Shown here: in pieces, positions 32,356 to 39,897 of the stretch
How the letters are laid out: every line of letters starts with the position of its first letter
How positions within the stretch are numbered: position 1 is the first letter of the stretch
NCBI GenBank assembly: GCA_030833905.1
Contig: JAURGG010000007.1
Coordinates: 1 to 39,923 of the forward strand
Direction of reading: 5' to 3'
Origin: Schleiferiaceae bacterium
Lineage (GTDB): Bacteria; Bacteroidota; Bacteroidia; Flavobacteriales; Schleiferiaceae
Length of the DNA: 39,923 nucleotides
The notes under the pieces: generated by a model
Database searches by the model: none
What the model was told of the DNA's origin: nothing
Seen by the model: only the letters and a program-made list of their open reading frames with translations
Program-made: the position numbers and the translations under genes

Positions 32356-33786
32356 ATGGAGCGCACCGCTGAAGCCGTCTGGAGAAACTGTCTTTCGTAT
32401 GTCCAGGACAACATTAGTCCTCAGGCATACAAGACTTGGTTTTTGCCGATTCGGCCTGTGAAGCTCCAAGGTAAGGTTATTACGCTGCAGGTTCCGTCAA
32501 AGTTCGTGTACGAGTGGCTTGAAGCACACTACGTCAAACTCCTGAAGTCCGCCATCACGAAAGAGATGGGTAGTGATGCACGTTTGGTATACTCGATCGT
32601 CATGGACCAGGAGTCCGCACACCTGGGCACGTCCAACATGGACATTCCTTCGGCCAATCGCGGTCCGATTGAAAACCCCCAGGTTTCCCTGCCCGCACGC
32701 ATCGGCGACGACGGGATCCGCAATCCATTCGTGATTCCGGGCCTGAAAAAGGTGCACATTGAGTCGCAGCTGAATCCGAACTACAGTTTTGAGAACTTTA
32801 TTGAGGGAGACTGCAACCGTTTGGCACGAAGTGCGGGCTACGCCGTAGCGCAAAAGCCAGGCGGAACGTCGTTCAATCCACTTCTGCTCTACGGAAGCAA
32901 CGGACTTGGAAAAACGCACCTTGCGCATGCCATCGGAATCGAAATCAAGGACCGGTTCCCTGAAAAGACCGTGCTCTATGTGTCTGCCGAGCGCTTCACC
33001 CAGCAGTTCATCGATTCAATTCGAAACAATACGAAGAACGACTTTGTCCACTTCTACCAGCTCATCGATGTCCTGATTATGGACGACGTGCACTCGTTTG
33101 GTGGCAAAGAGAAGACTCAAGATGTGTTTTTTGAGATCTTTAACCACCTTCACCAGCAGGGCAAGCAAATTATCTTGACCTCTGACCGTGCTCCGGTTGA
33201 TCTTCAGGGCATGGAACAGCGCCTGCTCTCTCGATTTAAGTGGGGCTTGTCGGCCGACCTTCAGCGTCCAGACCTCGAAACCCGAATGGCCATCTTGCGC
33301 CAAAAATTATACGCCGACGGCATTGAGATGCCCGACGACGTGATTGAGTACTTGGCCTACTCGATTACCAATAACGTGCGCGAACTTGAAGGTGCGCTCA
33401 TTTCGCTACTGGCTCAGTCGTCGCTCAATCGCAAAAAGATCACGGTCGAACTCGCAAAGTCGATGATCGACAAGTTTGTGAAGAACACGACCCGCGAGGT
33501 TTCGATTGACTTCATTCAAAAGGTTGTCTGCGACTACTTTGACATGCCGGTGGAGCTGCTGCGCAGCAAGACCCGCAAACGAGAGATCGTGCAGGCCCGC
33601 CAGTTGACCATGTACTTTGCCAAGCAGTTGACCAAGAACTCGTTAGCGTCGATCGGTTCGCAAATCGGCAACAAGGACCACGCGACGGTGCTCCACGCTT
33701 GCCGGACCGTTTCGAATTTGACGGAAACGGACAAGCGGTTCCGCACCTACGTCGACGACATTCGCAAGAAGCTTACGTTGGCGTAA
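32356..33786 (+). CDS. dnaA: Chromosomal replication initiator DnaA
   Basis: DnaA binds DnaA boxes at the origin and opens DNA to start replication. The 476-residue protein has domain I (MERTAEAVWRNCLSYVQDNI...TWF), a linker, the AAA+ domain with Walker A GSNGLGKTH (180-188) and Walker B VLIMDDVH, and domain IV with the signature DHATVLHACRTV. The ATG at 32356 gives the usual Bacteroidota N-terminus; the frame is open 90 bases farther upstream without homology. Its TAA overlaps the phosphatase ATG by one base. Confidence 0.97.
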   Translation: MERTAEAVWRNCLSYVQDNISPQAYKTWFLPIRPVKLQGKVITLQVPSKFVYEWLEAHYVKLLKSAITKEMGSDARLVYSIVMDQESAHLGTSNMDIPSANRGPIENPQVSLPARIGDDGIRNPFVIPGLKKVHIESQLNPNYSFENFIEGDCNRLARSAGYAVAQKPGGTSFNPLLLYGSNGLGKTHLAHAIGIEIKDRFPEKTVLYVSAERFTQQFIDSIRNNTKNDFVHFYQLIDVLIMDDVHSFGGKEKTQDVFFEIFNHLHQQGKQIILTSDRAPVDLQGMEQRLLSRFKWGLSADLQRPDLETRMAILRQKLYADGIEMPDDVIEYLAYSITNNVRELEGALISLLAQSSLNRKKITVELAKSMIDKFVKNTTREVSIDFIQKVVCDYFDMPVELLRSKTRKREIVQARQLTMYFAKQLTKNSLASIGSQIGNKDHATVLHACRTVSNLTETDKRFRTYVDDIRKKLTLA

Positions 33787-34265
33787 TGCGTTCGCGCCGG
33801 GTTCTCATGGTGTGCCTCGGCAATATTTGCCGATCACCAGTAGCTCAGGCCTGCATGGAATCTGAACTTTTGGAGCGTTTCGGACCAAACCACGGCTGGT
33901 TCGTAGATAGCGCCGGAACCTCTGCACAGCACCAAGGGGAGCAACCCGATTTAAGGTCGCAAGCTTCAGCGCGCAAGCACGGTTTGGAGATTGGCCACCA
34001 GTGCTCTCGCCCCGTTGAACGTGATGATATTGAACGATTTGACCACATTTTGGTAATGGATCGGTCGAACCTCAAGAACGTGCTCGCACTGAACCCTGAT
34101 CCCAAGGTGTCGTTGGTACTCGAGGCCAGTTTCCCTGGCGAGCAGCGCGAAGTTCCCGATCCCTATTTCGGAGGAGAACAAGGTTTTGAATTGGTTGTCC
34201 AGCTACTTCAGCAGGCCTGCCACGATTGGATTGAACGATGGCTTCTCGAGGAACGCTCTATCTGA
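33786..34265 (+). CDS. Low-molecular-weight protein-tyrosine phosphatase
   Basis: This 159-residue protein has the phosphatase P-loop C-x5-R-S in VCLGNICRSP (C10, R16) and the general acid in DPYFGG. The FVDSAGTSAQHQGEQPDLRSQASARKHG segment is typical. Bacterial members act on tyrosine kinases of polysaccharide export or on small phosphoesters; ArsC-like activity is less likely. It starts in the dnaA stop codon (TAATG) and overlaps the next gene by 28 bases, so dnaA, this gene and the methyltransferase form one unit. Confidence 0.92.
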   Translation: MRSRRVLMVCLGNICRSPVAQACMESELLERFGPNHGWFVDSAGTSAQHQGEQPDLRSQASARKHGLEIGHQCSRPVERDDIERFDHILVMDRSNLKNVLALNPDPKVSLVLEASFPGEQREVPDPYFGGEQGFELVVQLLQQACHDWIERWLLEERSI

Positions 34266-34945
34266 TTCCGGTTCCGCTAGCCGAGTCCGCACGTGGTTTT
34301 GATACCGAGCTCAAAGCATTGGTGGGACGAATCACTTACTGGATTGTCGAGACACCCAAAGTTGCACGGGCTCAACTAAGGCTTCTTTGTCCGGATGTTG
34401 ACCTTACTGCCTTAGCCATGGATTCGTGGTCCAAGCACGGGGGCAACGATGCATCGGCCTTGCTGAAGGCCTGCCTCAACGGGAACGATATGGGCCTCGT
34501 GTCGGATGCGGGAGCGCCTGGTATGGCTGACCCCGGGGCCGAAGTGGTCGCCAAAGCGCACGAACTCGGAATCACCGTTGTGCCCTGGCCAGGACCCTCT
34601 TCGCTCCTACTTGGGTTGATGGCAAGCGGATTGAACGGTCAGCAGTTCAGCTTTCACGGCTACCTACCGCACGATGCAGGTGCACGAAAGTCACTTGTCG
34701 CACGTATGGACAGAGAAGCGGCCGCAGGTTCGAGCCACTGGTTTATAGAGACTCCGTACCGAAATGCAAAGCTCTTCGCGGAACTCATTCAAGCGCTAAG
34801 TCCAAGTACCCGCCTTTTTGTTGGGGTTAACCTCAGTGCGCCTGACGAGTGGATCGCATGCCGCAGTGTGGCGCAGTGGCGATCAACTGGAGTTCCGCGC
34901 CAAATTGAAGCGAAGGCGCCCGCTATTTGGGGGATTGGGCGCTGA
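34238..34945 (+). CDS. RsmI-like tetrapyrrole-methylase-family methyltransferase
   Basis: This 235-residue SAM-dependent methyltransferase belongs to the same fold as RsmI, which 2'-O-methylates C1402 of 16S rRNA. It has GTLYLIPVPLAE at the start, VSDAGAPGMADPGAEVVAKAHE (the RsmI SDAG-P---DPG motif), VVPWPGPSSLLLGLMASGLNGQQFSFHGYLP and WFIETPYRNAKLFAEL. It differs from canonical RsmI at the N-terminus and lacks its C-terminal domain, like the second RsmI-like gene I know from Bacteroidota. The substrate is therefore uncertain. It overlaps the convergent hydrolase by 23 bases. Confidence 0.85.
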   Translation: MASRGTLYLIPVPLAESARGFDTELKALVGRITYWIVETPKVARAQLRLLCPDVDLTALAMDSWSKHGGNDASALLKACLNGNDMGLVSDAGAPGMADPGAEVVAKAHELGITVVPWPGPSSLLLGLMASGLNGQQFSFHGYLPHDAGARKSLVARMDREAAAGSSHWFIETPYRNAKLFAELIQALSPSTRLFVGVNLSAPDEWIACRSVAQWRSTGVPRQIEAKAPAIWGIGR

Positions 34946-35858
34946 AAAAATCTGCCAACGTTTCGAGCACCACAAACGGGCGCTCCATATGCGGTATATG
35001 TCCCGCCTTAGGGATGACCACCATACTGCTTTGAGGAAAATCTCGGGCAAGGGCTGCGGATCCTTGAACGGGAAAGAGCGCGTCTTCAGCACCCCATAAA
35101 AGCAATGTGGGTACGTTTGCGCCTAGTGCTTGGTTTCGAATCAATACCTGATCACGGCGGACTGCGCGAAGCATCGCCTCGCGCTGGCTTAGGTTAACGC
35201 TGTAAATGTTGTCGAGGACTTGCTGCTTCACGAATTCCGGCAAAAAGAAGGGATCGTGGACGCTGACCTTCATCATGGCGTCGTAGGATTCCACATCTCG
35301 CGGCAAGAGGACTTCTTCGATCGGCCTGCCCCAAAGTTGTTGAAGGCTGTCAAGGTGATTGAGGTCGAAGTGACGGTGCAAGGGGTCAATGAGTACGAGG
35401 GACTTGAGCATTTCGGGATAGCGGCTGGCAAAAAGGGTGCTGACCATTCCGCCGTAGCTGTGTCCTACTAAATGAATGGAGTTGATTCCTCGCGAACCAA
35501 GCGCCGCGCGCAGGACCTCTACTTGCTGGCTGACCGAGATGGCAGAATCGGGTGAGGTACTCTCACCGAAGCCAAGTAGGTCTACAACCAATATGGTGGT
35601 GGTGGGACTAAACTTCCACACCACAGGCTGCCACTGAACGCTGGGGTACGGGCCAAATCCGTGCACGAGAACCAACGTATCGCATCCTTGGCCAACTTGC
35701 GTCCAGTGAAGGCTGTCACTACCCACAGCGGTTGTCAGGTGCTGAGTCGGGCGCCGGCTGTAAAACCAGGAATCCTCGGCTTCGATGGCATGGTCCACTC
35801 TGCACGAGGTGCCCACGGCAAGTGCCGTAAATATCCCAAATAGCAGAAGTAAACGCAT
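34923..35858 (-). CDS. Alpha/beta hydrolase, exported (possible lipoprotein)
   Basis: This 311-residue alpha/beta-hydrolase-fold enzyme has an N-terminal signal peptide (MRLLLLFGIFTALAVGTSC); the Cys19 context is a weak lipobox. The oxyanion HGFG at 66-69, nucleophile S134 in GHSYGG, the acid in LLLWGAEDALFP and the C-terminal H in KAGHIPHMERP complete a catalytic triad. It is close in type to small esterases and haloalkane- or epoxide-like hydrolases; the substrate is unknown. It is divergent from mnmE, and I see no TAnnTTTG box for it. Confidence 0.87.
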   Translation of the reverse strand: MRLLLLFGIFTALAVGTSCRVDHAIEAEDSWFYSRRPTQHLTTAVGSDSLHWTQVGQGCDTLVLVHGFGPYPSVQWQPVVWKFSPTTTILVVDLLGFGESTSPDSAISVSQQVEVLRAALGSRGINSIHLVGHSYGGMVSTLFASRYPEMLKSLVLIDPLHRHFDLNHLDSLQQLWGRPIEEVLLPRDVESYDAMMKVSVHDPFFLPEFVKQQVLDNIYSVNLSQREAMLRAVRRDQVLIRNQALGANVPTLLLWGAEDALFPVQGSAALARDFPQSSMVVIPKAGHIPHMERPFVVLETLADFFSAQSPK

Positions 35859-35891
35859 CTGTGAAGTACCGCAAAGGCTATGCCGAATAAC

Positions 35892-35899
35892 TACCTTTG
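35892..35899 (+). promoter_or_regulatory. mnmE -7 promoter box TACCTTTG
   Basis: An exact consensus match seven bases before the mnmE ATG, which predicts a start of transcription at or near the start codon. Confidence 0.6.
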
Positions 35900-35906
35900 A
35901 AGTATA

Positions 35907-37247
35907 ATGTTGACCACGATTGCAGCAGTAGCGACTGCCCGGGGAACCGGTGCATTAACGGTGATCCGCCTGTCCGGACCTAATGCCATGGATGTCGCAC
36001 AGAAGTGCTTTGCGACGCGTTCTGAATGGACACCCCGTCGCGCCCTGTTGGGCAGCTTTCAGGACCGACTCGGGCGCCCCCTCGATGAGGCGCTGGCCAC
36101 ATGGTTTCAAGGCCCCGCATCGTTTACAGGCGAAGATGTTGTGGAGTTCGGACTTCACGGATCGCCCTACATCGCCGCGGAAGCTTTGGAAGCGCTCCTC
36201 GCGGCGGGAGCGGTTCTCGCGGCTCCGGGTGAGTTTACCCAACGAGCTTTTGCCCACGGCAAGCTGGACCTCGCTCAAGCTGAAGCAGTAGGGGACCTCA
36301 TCGCTGCGGAATCTCGTGCTGGTCATGAGCTCGCGCTGAAGCAGCTCAAGGGAAATGTCTCGAAGCGCATGGCCGAATTGCGCCAGCAGTTGATGGATTT
36401 TGCGGCGCTCATTGAACTGGAATTAGACTTTGTCGAGGAAGATGTTGAGTTTGCGCGCCGCGAAGACTTGATTGCATTACTGGATTCCGTTTCAAATGAA
36501 TGCATACGGATGCGCAGCACCTTTAGGCAGGGTCAGGCCATGAAGGAAGGGATTCCGCTCGTGCTGGTCGGCGCGCCTAATGCGGGAAAGAGTACGCTGC
36601 TGAACCGGCTACTGCGGGATGAGCGTGCGTTGGTGAGCGATGTTCCGGGTACGACTCGAGACAGTGTCGAAGAACGGTTTCGTTTGGGTGACCTCTTGTT
36701 TCGACTCATTGACACTGCAGGAATTCGCGAGACCGACGAAGTTGTGGAGCGAATGGGCATTGAACGTTCGTGGGCCAAAATCCGCGAGGCGCACATGGTG
36801 CTGGCACTGGTGGACCCGCTACATTCGAGCGCACAAGAAGCACAAAAGTTGGTTGACCGTGTGCGCGAAGCAAATCCTGAATCCGATGTCGTCCTGCTGC
36901 TGACGAAGCGCGACACCTGGGGCGCACGCGATGTATCGGCCTATCCAGAGCACCTCGCGATGAGTCCCGACTCAAGCGACTTGGAAGTGCTTGAGCGCCA
37001 TCTTGAGTATAGGGTTCAGATCCCTGAAGGAGATGTATTGATCGCCAATGCGCGCCACGCAGAGGCCCTCGGAGCGAGCATCGAATCCTTAGAACGTGCT
37101 CGCGAGAGTCTTATGCTGGGCACGAGTGGCGAACTCGTTGCCTACGACCTTCGGGACGCGCTACGGCACTTGGGCAGCATTACAGGAGAGGTCACGGCAG
37201 ATGATCTGCTCGGCTCCATTTTTGGTCGTTTTTGTATCGGTAAATAA
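35907..37247 (+). CDS. mnmE: tRNA uridine-5-carboxymethylaminomethyl GTPase
   Basis: MnmE works with MnmG (GidA) to modify U34 of several tRNAs using GTP and a folate one-carbon unit. The 446-residue protein has the folate-binding N-domain (IAAVATARGTGALTVIRLSG, PGEFTQRAF), the helical domain and the inserted G domain: G1 GAPNAGKS (222-229), G2 PGTTRD and G3 DTAGIRETDE. The C-terminus is the catalytic CIGK. The G4 motif, usually NKxD, reads T333-K-R-D336. DUF3817 follows after 6 bases. Confidence 0.96.
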   Translation: MLTTIAAVATARGTGALTVIRLSGPNAMDVAQKCFATRSEWTPRRALLGSFQDRLGRPLDEALATWFQGPASFTGEDVVEFGLHGSPYIAAEALEALLAAGAVLAAPGEFTQRAFAHGKLDLAQAEAVGDLIAAESRAGHELALKQLKGNVSKRMAELRQQLMDFAALIELELDFVEEDVEFARREDLIALLDSVSNECIRMRSTFRQGQAMKEGIPLVLVGAPNAGKSTLLNRLLRDERALVSDVPGTTRDSVEERFRLGDLLFRLIDTAGIRETDEVVERMGIERSWAKIREAHMVLALVDPLHSSAQEAQKLVDRVREANPESDVVLLLTKRDTWGARDVSAYPEHLAMSPDSSDLEVLERHLEYRVQIPEGDVLIANARHAEALGASIESLERARESLMLGTSGELVAYDLRDALRHLGSITGEVTADDLLGSIFGRFCIGK

Positions 37248-37253
37248 TTAATT

Positions 37254-37532
37254 ATGAACCTCATTTCACTTTTTCGCAAGGTTGCAATTGCTGAGGGCAT
37301 CAGCTACTTGGCGTTCGGTGCGACGATGCCGCTGAAGTACGGATTTGGAATTTTTTGGCCCAACAAAATAGTGGGCGCAGCCCATGGAGGGCTCTTTGTT
37401 GCGTTTTGCATCATACTCTTAGGAGTGTGGATTCGTGAACGGTGGAGCTTTGGACGCGTTGCCGCGTTCGGCCTAGCCTCGCTCCTGCCCTACGGGACAA
37501 TCTGGTTAGAGCGCAGAGTTTTTCGGAATTAG
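37254..37532 (+). CDS. DUF3817 small membrane protein
   Basis: This 92-residue protein has three likely membrane segments: EGISYLAFGATMPLKYGFGI near 14-33, HGGLFVAFCIILLGVWI near 44-60 and VAAFGLASLLPYGTIWL near 69-85. The EGISYLxFGxxMPLKYG and HGxLFV motifs identify DUF3817. The function is unknown. It probably shares the mnmE transcript. Confidence 0.87.
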   Translation: MNLISLFRKVAIAEGISYLAFGATMPLKYGFGIFWPNKIVGAAHGGLFVAFCIILLGVWIRERWSFGRVAAFGLASLLPYGTIWLERRVFRN

Positions 37533-37575
37533 TAGGTGCGATTTACACGTCCAAACGTGGCTCCAACTCCAGAAA

Positions 37576-37605
37576 TTGTTTTATGTGTTTAAACGCATAT
37601 CTTTG
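37576..37605 (+). promoter_or_regulatory. yceI promoter: -33 TTG and -7 TATCTTTG
   Basis: This is the best complete promoter in the window. A TTG at 37576-37578 is 19 bases from the exact -7 box TATCTTTG at 37598-37605, and the ATG follows 29 bases later, leaving an A-rich leader of about 23 bases. An 18-bp palindrome fills the spacer. Confidence 0.7.
37582..37599. promoter_or_regulatory. Palindrome TATGTGTTTAAACGCATA, candidate yceI operator
   Basis: An 18-bp inverted repeat with a single mismatched pair lies exactly between the -33 and -7 elements and overlaps the latter by two bases. Its core contains TGTTTAAAC, as in the pirin and sigma-operon control regions. A separate 8-bp inverted repeat, TTGTTTTA (37576-37583) and TAAAACAA (37613-37620), brackets the promoter. 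Confidence 0.5.
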
Positions 37606-37634
37606 CCTCCACTAAAACAAAACTTAAAAAAACT

Positions 37635-38243
37635 ATGAATAAATCAATTTTTGCAGCCGCAGCCATCGCACTGGTTGCTGCTTCATGCTCAAACAGCACT
37701 GAAGAAGTTGTTGCAACCGATTCAGTAGCCTACACGGTAGACGTAGCCACTTCAAACGTAGAATGGAAGGGCGAAGTCATCGGCGTATACGGCCACAACG
37801 GCACCGTGAAGCTTGCTTCAGGCACCGTAGATGTTGCCGATAGCGTGCTTGTTGGCGGAACCTTCACTATCGACATGACCAGCATTTGGCCAACCGACAG
37901 CGCATCGTATAAGGATCAAGACGGCGGCCGCGCGACGGACCTCGTAGGTCACTTGACTACAGACGACTTCTTCGGAATCGACTCATTCCCAACGGCTACG
38001 TTTGAAATCGTAAGTGCTACAACCGACAAGGTGAGCGGCAAATTGACTGTTAAAGGTGTGACCGTAGACGAGGAGCTTGAAATCACCAACATGACTGTTT
38101 CTGAGTCAGGTGTGAGCTTCACCGGAACCTTGGTTTTTGACCGCCAGAAGCACGGCGTGAGCTGGAAGCACTTCGTAAAAGACTACGTTCTGTCAGACGA
38201 CATCACCATCACCTTCACGGTGGTAGCGACGCCCGCGGCCTAA
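37635..38243 (+). CDS. YceI-family lipoprotein (polyisoprenoid-binding fold)
   Basis: This 202-residue protein has a lipoprotein signal peptide (FAAAAIALVAASCSNST, lipidated Cys at 18) and a YceI domain at about 33-200: YTVDVATSNVEWKGEVIG, then GTFTIDMTSI, DDFFGIDSFPTATFEI, GKLTVKGVT and FTGTLVFDRQKHGVSW. YceI proteins form a lipocalin-like barrel and some bind polyisoprenoids or quinones; several are induced by stress. The substrate here is not known. The promoter carries a palindrome related to the control region of the carotenoid operon. A bidirectional terminator follows. Confidence 0.92.
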   Translation: MNKSIFAAAAIALVAASCSNSTEEVVATDSVAYTVDVATSNVEWKGEVIGVYGHNGTVKLASGTVDVADSVLVGGTFTIDMTSIWPTDSASYKDQDGGRATDLVGHLTTDDFFGIDSFPTATFEIVSATTDKVSGKLTVKGVTVDEELEITNMTVSESGVSFTGTLVFDRQKHGVSWKHFVKDYVLSDDITITFTVVATPAA

Positions 38244-38265
38244 TTGTCCAAGGACTTCGAATAAA

Positions 38266-38294
38266 AAAAGCCCCGCCAGATTGGCGGGGCTTTT
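38266..38294. terminator. Bidirectional terminator between yceI and DUF6268
   Basis: GCCCCGCC (38270-38277) pairs with GGCGGGGC (38283-38290) around an AGATT loop. A-rich sequence precedes and TTTT follows, so it can stop transcription from both convergent genes. Confidence 0.92.
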
Positions 38295-38314
38295 GCTTTT
38301 AATGCAGTTTGGAA

Positions 38315-39427
38315 TCAGGGGCTTACCACGTTCAAACTCACGTTAAAGTAGAACGGATTCCCAAGACCGTTGGTCTGTGCGTAGGGATCGTCACGCAGGA
38401 TTCCGAAGGCGCGGTAGATCTCGGTTCCGCCCACCAAACGATCGACGTCGTAGCGGTAGTTCACACGGTACCCCGCCTGAACCGAAAGCCAAATGAAGTC
38501 CTTGAGTGAGAATTCATAAACCATGCGAAGGCGGGCTTCACCGCGACGAATTTCAAGCTCCTGGTCGCGAAGGTCAAAATCATCAAAACCTGTTGGGTTC
38601 CGCCACAGACGGTAGGATTGGCCCTCGAGTTCGTAGCCCGCAAACAGCATGTTGCGAGGGTTGATGGTGCGTCGAACGTGCGCGCGCGCAGGGAAGAGCA
38701 CCTCGGCGCCCCACTTGTTGAGCGCGTCCGTGGAATTGTACAGCACGACCGGGATGTAGTTGATTTCACCCACGCGGTAGGTACGGGCCAAACCCACACC
38801 CCACTGCTTTTTTTCGGTCGGACGGCGTCCGTAAATCAATGCCGCAGAATACTTCAGGTAGTCGGCGGGCATGAGTCCAATACCGTAAGTTCCGCTGAGG
38901 TCCGCAGAACCCTGAAAGAGCAGAAACTGCTTGCTGTCCAGCGGCTTGAACACGGTGGTGTTGACTCCGGCGGTGCGGATTCCGTGCTCTGAAAGCGTTT
39001 GGTGAAGCGGATTCGATGAAGCCGTAGGCGCATCAGCGTAGGCGTAGTTGGTGTTCCAGTAGTTGGCTCCCATCTGCCACACGAGGTGCGTTTTTGAAAT
39101 GACGGGAATGTTAAAGCCGGCGCGCATCCCGTAGGTCGTGTTCACTTGAGCATCCTGAGCGCTTGCGAGTTCCGTAGTGCCATCCGCAGCAAACATTTGA
39201 CCCGCGCTAAGTGCGTAGCCGCCTTGGTAGTCGTAGCCAAGCGAAATCAGCTTTGCTGGACTCAGACCTTCAATTTTGGGACTGCAGTAGCGTTTGGCTC
39301 CAGCATCGGCAAAACTGAGGTTGTCGTACATGCTAAAATCCTCGTCGGGAAGCGTGGTGTCGCTCTGGCCCCACACGGGGCTGATCGCAATGGCTAAGGC
39401 AGCCAGTAGTAAAGGACCGCGCATCAT
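38315..39427 (-). CDS. DUF6268 outer-membrane beta-barrel protein
   Basis: This 370-residue protein has a signal peptide (MMRGPLLLAALAIAISPVWGQ) and many amphipathic beta strands ending in aromatic residues (THLVWQMGANYWNTNYAY, FLLFQGSADLSGTYGIG, YSAALIYGRRP, FIWLSVQAGYRVNYRYDV). It ends in FYFNVSLNVV, consistent with an outer-membrane barrel. The pattern fits DUF6268; no transport or enzymatic role is known to me. ATG 39427 or 39424 overlaps the DUF2147 stop in ATGATG, so the two genes are co-translated. Confidence 0.8.
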   Translation of the reverse strand: MMRGPLLLAALAIAISPVWGQSDTTLPDEDFSMYDNLSFADAGAKRYCSPKIEGLSPAKLISLGYDYQGGYALSAGQMFAADGTTELASAQDAQVNTTYGMRAGFNIPVISKTHLVWQMGANYWNTNYAYADAPTASSNPLHQTLSEHGIRTAGVNTTVFKPLDSKQFLLFQGSADLSGTYGIGLMPADYLKYSAALIYGRRPTEKKQWGVGLARTYRVGEINYIPVVLYNSTDALNKWGAEVLFPARAHVRRTINPRNMLFAGYELEGQSYRLWRNPTGFDDFDLRDQELEIRRGEARLRMVYEFSLKDFIWLSVQAGYRVNYRYDVDRLVGGTEIYRAFGILRDDPYAQTNGLGNPFYFNVSLNVVSP

Positions 39428-39897
39428 TTCTTGGCAGGTTGAACCGACAGTCGCTTCCATACATCGGTGCGGCCAAGAGCCTGTACCCCAATGTATCCAC
39501 GAATGTCTAGTGTGTTCTTATCCTTCATCTTGATGACGCAGTTGTAGGTACTACCGCTCAATGGGTCGTAGATGGTGCCCTCAGACCACGTACCATCTTC
39601 ATTGTAGACGAAGTCCTTGAGCATGCGGTATCCCTTAAGCGGAACATTTTTGAGTGACGCATCAGGATTGTTCTTATCTGTCTTGGCGAGGCCAGTCTCT
39701 GGGTCGTTGGGCTCGATCAGCCACACGATGCGTCCGTAGTACTTGTTGCCGATTCGGTCAATTTTGACGCGGGCGCGGCCGTTGCTGGGTTCCCACACGC
39801 CGAGGAGCTTGTCTCCGGGCGATTCTTGAAGTTCGAAATTGAGTGATCCAAAAGCGATCAAGGCCGACATGGCCCACAGTGAAATTTTGCGAAGCAT
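39424..39897 (-). CDS. DUF2147 secreted protein
   Basis: This 157-residue protein has a signal peptide (ISLWAMSALIAFGSLNFE) and a DUF2147 domain: LLGVWEPSNGRARVKIDRIGNKYYGRIVWL, then LKGYRMLKDF, GTIYDPLSGSTYNCVIKM and LDIRGYIGVQALGRTDVWKR. It is probably periplasmic with a lipocalin-like small barrel; the function is unknown. Its promoter is beyond or at the window edge (26 bases remain). Confidence 0.88.
   Translation of the reverse strand: MLRKISLWAMSALIAFGSLNFELQESPGDKLLGVWEPSNGRARVKIDRIGNKYYGRIVWLIEPNDPETGLAKTDKNNPDASLKNVPLKGYRMLKDFVYNEDGTWSEGTIYDPLSGSTYNCVIKMKDKNTLDIRGYIGVQALGRTDVWKRLSVQPAKK

Noticed and set aside
35859-35891. -7 box for the alpha/beta hydrolase (minus strand TAGCCTTTG)
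   Set aside because: It has three bases between TA and TTTG instead of two, so it does not fit the consensus.
37546-37559. Hairpin CACGT-CCAA-ACGTG after DUF3817 as a terminator
   Set aside because: The five-pair stem is not followed by a T tract, so support is too weak.
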